Part shown: in pieces, positions 5,814-8,569 of the stretch
Numbering within the stretch: the first letter of the stretch is position 1
How the letters are laid out: every line of letters starts with the position of its first letter
Source of the DNA: Devosia sp.
GTDB lineage: Bacteria; Pseudomonadota; Alphaproteobacteria; Rhizobiales; Devosiaceae
Direction: 5' to 3'
Length of the DNA: 8,569 nt
Assembly (NCBI GenBank): GCA_016793415.1
Contig: JAEUMC010000148.1
Coordinates: 1 to 8,569 of the forward strand
Program-made: the position numbers and the translations under genes
The notes under the pieces: model-generated
Seen by the model: only the letters and a program-made list of their open reading frames with translations
Told to the model about the DNA's origin: nothing
The model's database searches: none

Positions 5814-5975
5814 ATGCACAAGGCAGAACTCGACCGCCTTCTGGAAAAGACCGTCGCCGATGCGCTCGGCGTTCGCATGCCGGTTCACCGGCGCGCGCAG
5901 CCGGACAAGATCAAGCAGCATGCCAAGGCGCAGCGCCGCCATAAGCAATTGCTGCGTGAACTGCATCCGGCTTGA
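5814..5975 (+). CDS. small basic hypothetical protein, 53 aa
   Basis: The protein is very basic (about 14 Lys/Arg and 6 His) and probably helical. Residues 3-18 (KAELDRLLEKTVADAL) form an amphipathic helix; residues 32-50 (KIKQHAKAQRRHKQLLREL) form a second, strongly cationic helix. It has no signal or membrane segment. The charge suggests binding to nucleic acid or another acidic partner, but this is inference only. ATG 5814 was chosen because AAGGAGA (5800-5806) lies 7 bases upstream, close to ideal; an upstream ATG at 5778 lacks a ribosome site. The gene ends 57 bases before the phosphotransferase, which has its own promoter candidate. I recognise no family. Confidence 0.7.
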   Translation: MHKAELDRLLEKTVADALGVRMPVHRRAQPDKIKQHAKAQRRHKQLLRELHPA

Positions 5976-6004
5976 TTGGACTTTGCCTCGACCTCGTCTA
6001 GATT
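5976..6004 (+). promoter_or_regulatory. candidate promoter of the phosphotransferase gene
   Basis: TTGGAC (5976-5981) is followed after 17 bases by TAGATT (5999-6004). Transcription would start near 6011, giving a leader of about 22 bases that just contains the ribosome site. Spacing is ideal and the hexamers are partial matches (TTG of the -35 element; four of six bases at -10). Confidence 0.4.
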
Positions 6005-6032
6005 CGCGCCCGCTTGATGGGGAGTCGTGACG

Positions 6033-6920
6033 ATGGAGGGGGTGCCGGCTGCGGAGATCGCGCGACTGCGTGCGCTTGTCATCGGTACCTTGCCGCAGTT
6101 CGCGGGCGGCAGTTTCGTGTCGCTCACCGAGGGCTGGGACAGCGTCGCGCTCGAGTGCGACGGGTGGATTTTCAAGTTTGCCCGCCATGCCGAGGCGGAG
6201 GCACGGCTGCGGCGCGAAGTGGCGCTGCTGGCGTTCCTCAAGCCGCGGGTCACCATGCCGTTGCCACAGATGGTGCTGCACGAGGGGCCGGTGCCGTTCT
6301 CACAGCACCTCAAGCTCCCCGGTTCGTCGCTGGAAAAGCCGCAATACCTCGAGCTGGATGAGGGCCGGCGCAATGCGCTCGCCACGCGCATGGCACAGCT
6401 CTATGCGGAGTTGCACGCACTGCCGCTCAACCGCATGCAGGCAATCGGCGCGGTCGGAGTCGACCCGTGGATGAGCCCCGACGAGATCATCGCGCGGACC
6501 GAGGATCGACTGCCGCGCGGCTACAAGGGGTTCATGAAGCGCACGATGTCAGCCTATCGCAAGCTGACCATTGCCGGTGATGAGCTGGTCTACGGCTATT
6601 TCGACGGGCATGGCTGGAACATGGCGTTCGACCATGAGACCGGCATGCTCAACGGCGTGTTCGACTTCGCCGATTCCGGCTTCGGCTCGCGCCACCGCGA
6701 CCTCAGCTATTCCAACTGGATCTCCGCCGACCTGACGCTGAGGATCATCGATCGCTACGAGGAGCTGGCACGGATCAAGGTCAATCGCGACCTGGTCATG
6801 CTCTACTCGTCCGCCCTCCGGCTGGCTGAGCTTGCCGAGAACTTTCTTCCCGATGAGCAGGCGACGGCCAATGTCGTCGACTGGGTGGCGGAATTGAAGC
6901 AGTTGGGACTCAGCGCCTGA
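6033..6920 (+). CDS. APH-fold phosphotransferase (aminoglycoside phosphotransferase/choline kinase-like family)
   Basis: This 295-residue protein follows the small-molecule kinase fold of the APH family. The N-lobe has WIFKFAR with K48 as the likely ATP-binding lysine and RREVALL with E62 as its helix-C partner. The C-lobe has the catalytic loop YGYFDGHGWNMAFD (187-200) with D191 and N196, and the metal-binding segment GVFDFADSGFG (208-218) with D211. The loop therefore keeps the Asp and Asn of the usual HGDxHxxN motif but has Phe where the first His is expected. All core residues are present, so it is probably an active soluble kinase. The substrate is unknown; sequences of this kind are mostly not antibiotic-resistance enzymes. 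ATG 6033 is preferred over in-frame GTG 6027 because GGGGAG (6019-6024) lies 8 bases before the ATG but only 2 before the GTG. No functional partner is adjacent. Confidence 0.88.
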   Translation: MEGVPAAEIARLRALVIGTLPQFAGGSFVSLTEGWDSVALECDGWIFKFARHAEAEARLRREVALLAFLKPRVTMPLPQMVLHEGPVPFSQHLKLPGSSLEKPQYLELDEGRRNALATRMAQLYAELHALPLNRMQAIGAVGVDPWMSPDEIIARTEDRLPRGYKGFMKRTMSAYRKLTIAGDELVYGYFDGHGWNMAFDHETGMLNGVFDFADSGFGSRHRDLSYSNWISADLTLRIIDRYEELARIKVNRDLVMLYSSALRLAELAENFLPDEQATANVVDWVAELKQLGLSA

Positions 6921-6983
6921 CTCGGGTGGCGGGTACTCGCTTGTGAGCTGACTGCGGGGCCTGGCGGCAAACCCGATGCTGCC

Positions 6984-7024
6984 GTCGGGACTCCCTCTCC
7001 CGCTTGCGGGGGAGGGACGCCGAC
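6984..7024. repeat. REP-like extragenic palindrome
   Basis: TCCCTCTCCCGC (6992-7003) pairs with GCGGGGGAGGGA (7006-7017) over 12 base pairs, one of them a wobble, around TT. The flanks GTCGG (6984-6988) and CCGAC (7020-7024) extend the stem after a small internal loop. Palindromes with this CCCTCTCCCGC / GCGGGGGAGGG core are familiar as dispersed extragenic repeats in alphaproteobacterial genomes. It sits about 60 bases after the phosphotransferase stop and may stabilise or end that transcript, though no T-run follows. Only one copy is in the window. Confidence 0.55.
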
Positions 7025-7044
7025 TGCCGGCTCCAGCGTATCGA

Positions 7045-7056
7045 GAAAAGCTTTTC
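7045..7056. promoter_or_regulatory. operator-like palindrome, copy 1
   Basis: Perfect 12-base palindrome GAAAAGCTTTTC, followed by C to give the 13-base string shared by all three copies. Its centre lies 56 bases upstream of copy 2. Even-length palindromes of this kind are typical LacI-family operators; the regulator itself is not in the window. Confidence 0.6.
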
Positions 7057-7100
7057 CTTTACCCTTGTGCGTGACCGAAAAACGTGCGACCAAACGTCAA

Positions 7101-7112
7101 GAAAAGCTTTTC
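7101..7112. promoter_or_regulatory. operator-like palindrome, copy 2
   Basis: Identical 12-base core GAAAAGCTTTTC, followed by CC. It is the middle of three copies, 56 bases from copy 1 and 57 bases from copy 3 (centre to centre). It ends 129 bases before the start codon of the binding protein. Confidence 0.6.
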
Positions 7113-7156
7113 CCAAATTGTGAGCCGGCCAGCACGTGCCTGCCGCAAAGGAAATC

Positions 7157-7170
7157 GGAAAAGCTTTTCC
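7157..7170. promoter_or_regulatory. operator-like palindrome, copy 3
   Basis: This copy is extended to a perfect 14-base palindrome GGAAAAGCTTTTCC, which makes it the best match and perhaps the highest-affinity site. It ends 71 bases before the ATG at 7242, so a repressor bound here would lie in or just after a promoter in this region. Confidence 0.65.
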
Positions 7171-7241
7171 TGGCCAATCCCCGGGAGGAACCCTGCGCGT
7201 CGCGGGGCCGGAGGGCGGCACGGCAATCGAGGGAGGAGCCG

Positions 7242-8498
7242 ATGAACCTGAAGAAACTTGCGTTGGGCGCGGTCGCCATGGCGACGCTGCTCGCGGCGAT
7301 GCCGATGTCGGCATCGGCCGAGGACCTGCAGATGTGGGAGCGTTCGGGCGGCAATGCCGGCATGGTGGATGCGCTGGTCGCTGCCTGGAACGAGAAGAAC
7401 CCCGATCGCAAGATCGTCCTGACCTATATCCCGCACACCGAAATGGTGCCCAAGCTGGCGCAGTCCATCGCTTCGGGCGAGGTGCCGGACCTGATGGGCC
7501 TCGACCTGATCTATGGGCCGCAGTTCGAAGCGGCGGGCCAGCTCGAGGACATCACCAGCTATTTCGCCGACGACGCCTCGATCAAGACCGCCAGCCCCGG
7601 CCACATGAAGGTTTCGACCTATGACGGCAAGCTTTATGGCGTGCCGCTCTATGCGGACGTCTCGGCGCTGTTCTGGAACAAGGACCTGTTCAAGAAAGCC
7701 GGACTCGATCCGGAAGTGCCGCCCAAGAGCCTTGCCGAGATCCACGACTTCGCCAAGAAGATCACCGGCGTCGAAGAGGGGGCTTATGGCTACTACCTCG
7801 CGGGCAACTGCGCCGGCTGCAACATCTTCACCTTCGGTCCGTTGATCTGGGCTTCGGGCGGCACGATCGAGCCGGCGGACGCTTCCGCCGAGCCGCTGAC
7901 CGGCGACGCCGTGCCCCAGGTGCTCGAATGGGCCCGCATGATGCACAAGGAAGGGCTGATCAACCCGGCCAACCAGGCCGAGAACGGCGAGACCTTCCAC
8001 CTGCAGTTCGGCTCGGGCAAGGTCGGGATGATGGGCACGGGCAATTTCAACATTACGCTGGCCCGCGAGCAGAACCCCAACATGAACTTCGGCATCACCC
8101 TGCTGCCGGGCCTCGCCGCCGGCCAGACGGCGTCCTTTGCCGGCGGCGATATCGTCACGGTGCCGAAGGGCTCGAAGCGCGTCGCCGACGCGGTCGACTT
8201 CATGAAGTTCATCCTGTCGGACGAGGTTCAGGTCGAGGTCTATGCCAAGATGCTGAACATGACGACCCGTGGCGACATGGTCGACAACAAGTACTATGCC
8301 GAGGAGCCGCTGATCAAAGACGTGGCCAAGGCCATCGAGATCGGCGTTACTCCCTATACGCTGAAGTTCTTCGAGTTGATCAATTCGCCGCAGGGGCCAT
8401 GGCTGCAGATGCTGCAGCGCGTCTACTACACCGATGATCCGATCGACCAGGTCATCGCGGACGCCAAGGCCCAGATGAAGGCCATCGCGGCGGAGTAA
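7242..8498 (+). CDS. extracellular solute-binding protein of a CUT1-type sugar ABC transporter
   Basis: This 418-residue precursor carries a Sec signal peptide: basic MNLKK, a hydrophobic core LALGAVAMATLLAA, and a likely cut after ASA (26/27). The mature part follows the family-1 (UgpB/MalE-like) pattern: DLQMWERSGG at the start, SGEVPDLMGLD (78-88), YDGKLYGVPLYADVSALFWNKDLFKKAGLD (127-156), FGPLIWASGG (198-207), FGSGKVGMMGTGNFNI (256-271), and a C-terminal PAD/FMKFILS (315-326) block. It should bind a sugar or oligosaccharide in the periplasm and deliver it to a two-permease, one-ATPase importer. GGGAGGAG (7231-7238) fixes ATG 7242; longer frames would bury the signal peptide. A GNCAGCN stretch (188-194) puts two cysteines three apart, possibly a disulphide. 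Upstream lie three operator-like palindromes and downstream two hairpins, probably before the permease genes. The substrate cannot be told from sequence. Confidence 0.95.
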   Translation: MNLKKLALGAVAMATLLAAMPMSASAEDLQMWERSGGNAGMVDALVAAWNEKNPDRKIVLTYIPHTEMVPKLAQSIASGEVPDLMGLDLIYGPQFEAAGQLEDITSYFADDASIKTASPGHMKVSTYDGKLYGVPLYADVSALFWNKDLFKKAGLDPEVPPKSLAEIHDFAKKITGVEEGAYGYYLAGNCAGCNIFTFGPLIWASGGTIEPADASAEPLTGDAVPQVLEWARMMHKEGLINPANQAENGETFHLQFGSGKVGMMGTGNFNITLAREQNPNMNFGITLLPGLAAGQTASFAGGDIVTVPKGSKRVADAVDFMKFILSDEVQVEVYAKMLNMTTRGDMVDNKYYAEEPLIKDVAKAIEIGVTPYTLKFFELINSPQGPWLQMLQRVYYTDDPIDQVIADAKAQMKAIAAE

Positions 8499-8504
8499 CC
8501 TCCA

Positions 8505-8521
8505 ACCGTCTCCCGGACGGT
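8505..8521 (+). repeat. hairpin 1 after the binding-protein gene
   Basis: ACCGTC (8505-8510) pairs perfectly with GACGGT (8516-8521) around the 5-base loop TCCCG, 6 bases after the stop codon. No T-run follows. Together with the next hairpin it forms a paired element of the sort that protects the 3' end of binding-protein mRNAs. Confidence 0.5.
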
Positions 8522-8525
8522 CCTC

Positions 8526-8555
8526 GGCCGCGGCACTGTTGCAGGTGCCGCGGCC
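8526..8555 (+). terminator. hairpin 2 after the binding-protein gene (mRNA stabiliser or attenuator)
   Basis: GGCCGCGGCAC (8526-8536) pairs perfectly with GTGCCGCGGCC (8545-8555) over 11 GC-rich base pairs around an 8-base loop. No T-run follows and an ATG appears at 8567-8569, so it more likely partly blocks read-through or stabilises the upstream mRNA than fully ends it. This is a known arrangement between binding-protein and permease genes, for example malE-malF. Confidence 0.55.
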
Positions 8556-8569
8556 GGCAACCGGGGATG

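Larger units (their letters stand above)
6921..7241. promoter_or_regulatory. 321-base control region upstream of the sugar-binding protein
   Basis: No gene fits in this stretch. It holds, in order, a long GC-rich palindrome (6984-7024), three copies of GAAAAGCTTTTC (7045-7056, 7101-7112, 7158-7169), an 8-base GCACGTGC palindrome (7132-7139) and a strong ribosome site GGGAGGAG (7231-7238). Clear promoter hexamers could not be assigned. The open frame leading into the binding protein from 7065 is only a chance extension without a ribosome site or signal peptide at its start. Confidence 0.6.

Noticed and set aside
5566..6030. 154-codon plus-strand frame spanning the 5591-5813 gap
   Set aside because: It covers the small basic gene in a different frame; that gene has a near-ideal ribosome site while this frame has none.
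6033..6920. Calling the phosphotransferase an antibiotic-resistance kinase
   Set aside because: The fold fits, but the catalytic loop is divergent and there is no resistance or mobile context, so a resistance role is not supported.
7117..7124. ATTGTGAG resembling half of the E. coli lac operator
   Set aside because: Only a half-site, with no symmetric partner; the three GAAAAGCTTTTC palindromes are the convincing operators here.
7059..8000. 313-codon minus-strand frame antisense to the sugar-binding protein
   Set aside because: Fully antisense to a well-supported gene and rich in Arg, His and Gly; no ribosome site or domain.

Overview
The window is a GC-rich, densely coded bacterial chromosome segment. 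Codon use (strong G/C third positions), Shine-Dalgarno sites, a CUT1-type sugar-binding protein, a DUF2188 protein and several GC-rich extragenic palindromes all fit an alphaproteobacterium of the Hyphomicrobiales (Devosia-like). That placement is inference from style, not a database match. I see no phage genes, transposase, CRISPR array or toxin-antitoxin pair. Most of the region is ordinary housekeeping or accessory chromosome.

Layout, left to right. The last 17 codons of an unidentified gene (1-54) are followed by a tRNA-Thr(CGT) with its own likely promoter (165-240). About 300 bases without a convincing gene come next, then an integral-membrane acyltransferase-3 family protein (542-1612) and a 60-residue predicted helical-hairpin protein (1670-1852). 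A DUF2188 protein (1861-2103, minus) converges on the latter, their ends 8 bases apart. A palindrome-rich intergenic region (2104-2298) leads to a Na/Pi-cotransporter family protein with a C-terminal PhoU-like domain (2299-3954). This gene runs tail-to-tail into a GntR/HutC-type (UTRA) regulator (3975-4721, minus), with a long inverted repeat spanning the junction. Divergently from the regulator, a single-pass membrane protein with a long Pro/Ala/Lys-rich tail (4891-5448) is preceded by a striking 58-base hairpin. Its 3' end overlaps, on the opposite strand, a 57-residue two-helix membrane protein (5417-5590, minus). A small basic protein (5814-5975) and an APH-fold phosphotransferase (6033-6920) follow.

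The right end is the start of a carbohydrate ABC-transport locus. A 321-base intergenic region carries a REP-like palindrome and three copies of the 12-base palindrome GAAAAGCTTTTC at 56-57 base spacing, followed by a secreted solute-binding protein (7242-8498). Two GC-rich hairpins lie between it and whatever follows, probably the permease genes just outside the window. The triple palindrome looks like an operator array for a LacI-type sugar regulator not present in this window.

Functional links are limited. The Na/Pi transporter and PhoU-like domain concern phosphate or another anion; the binding protein concerns sugar uptake; the GntR regulator's target is not evident. The items most worth a second look are the triple operator array, the 58-base leader hairpin and the antisense-overlapping small membrane gene.
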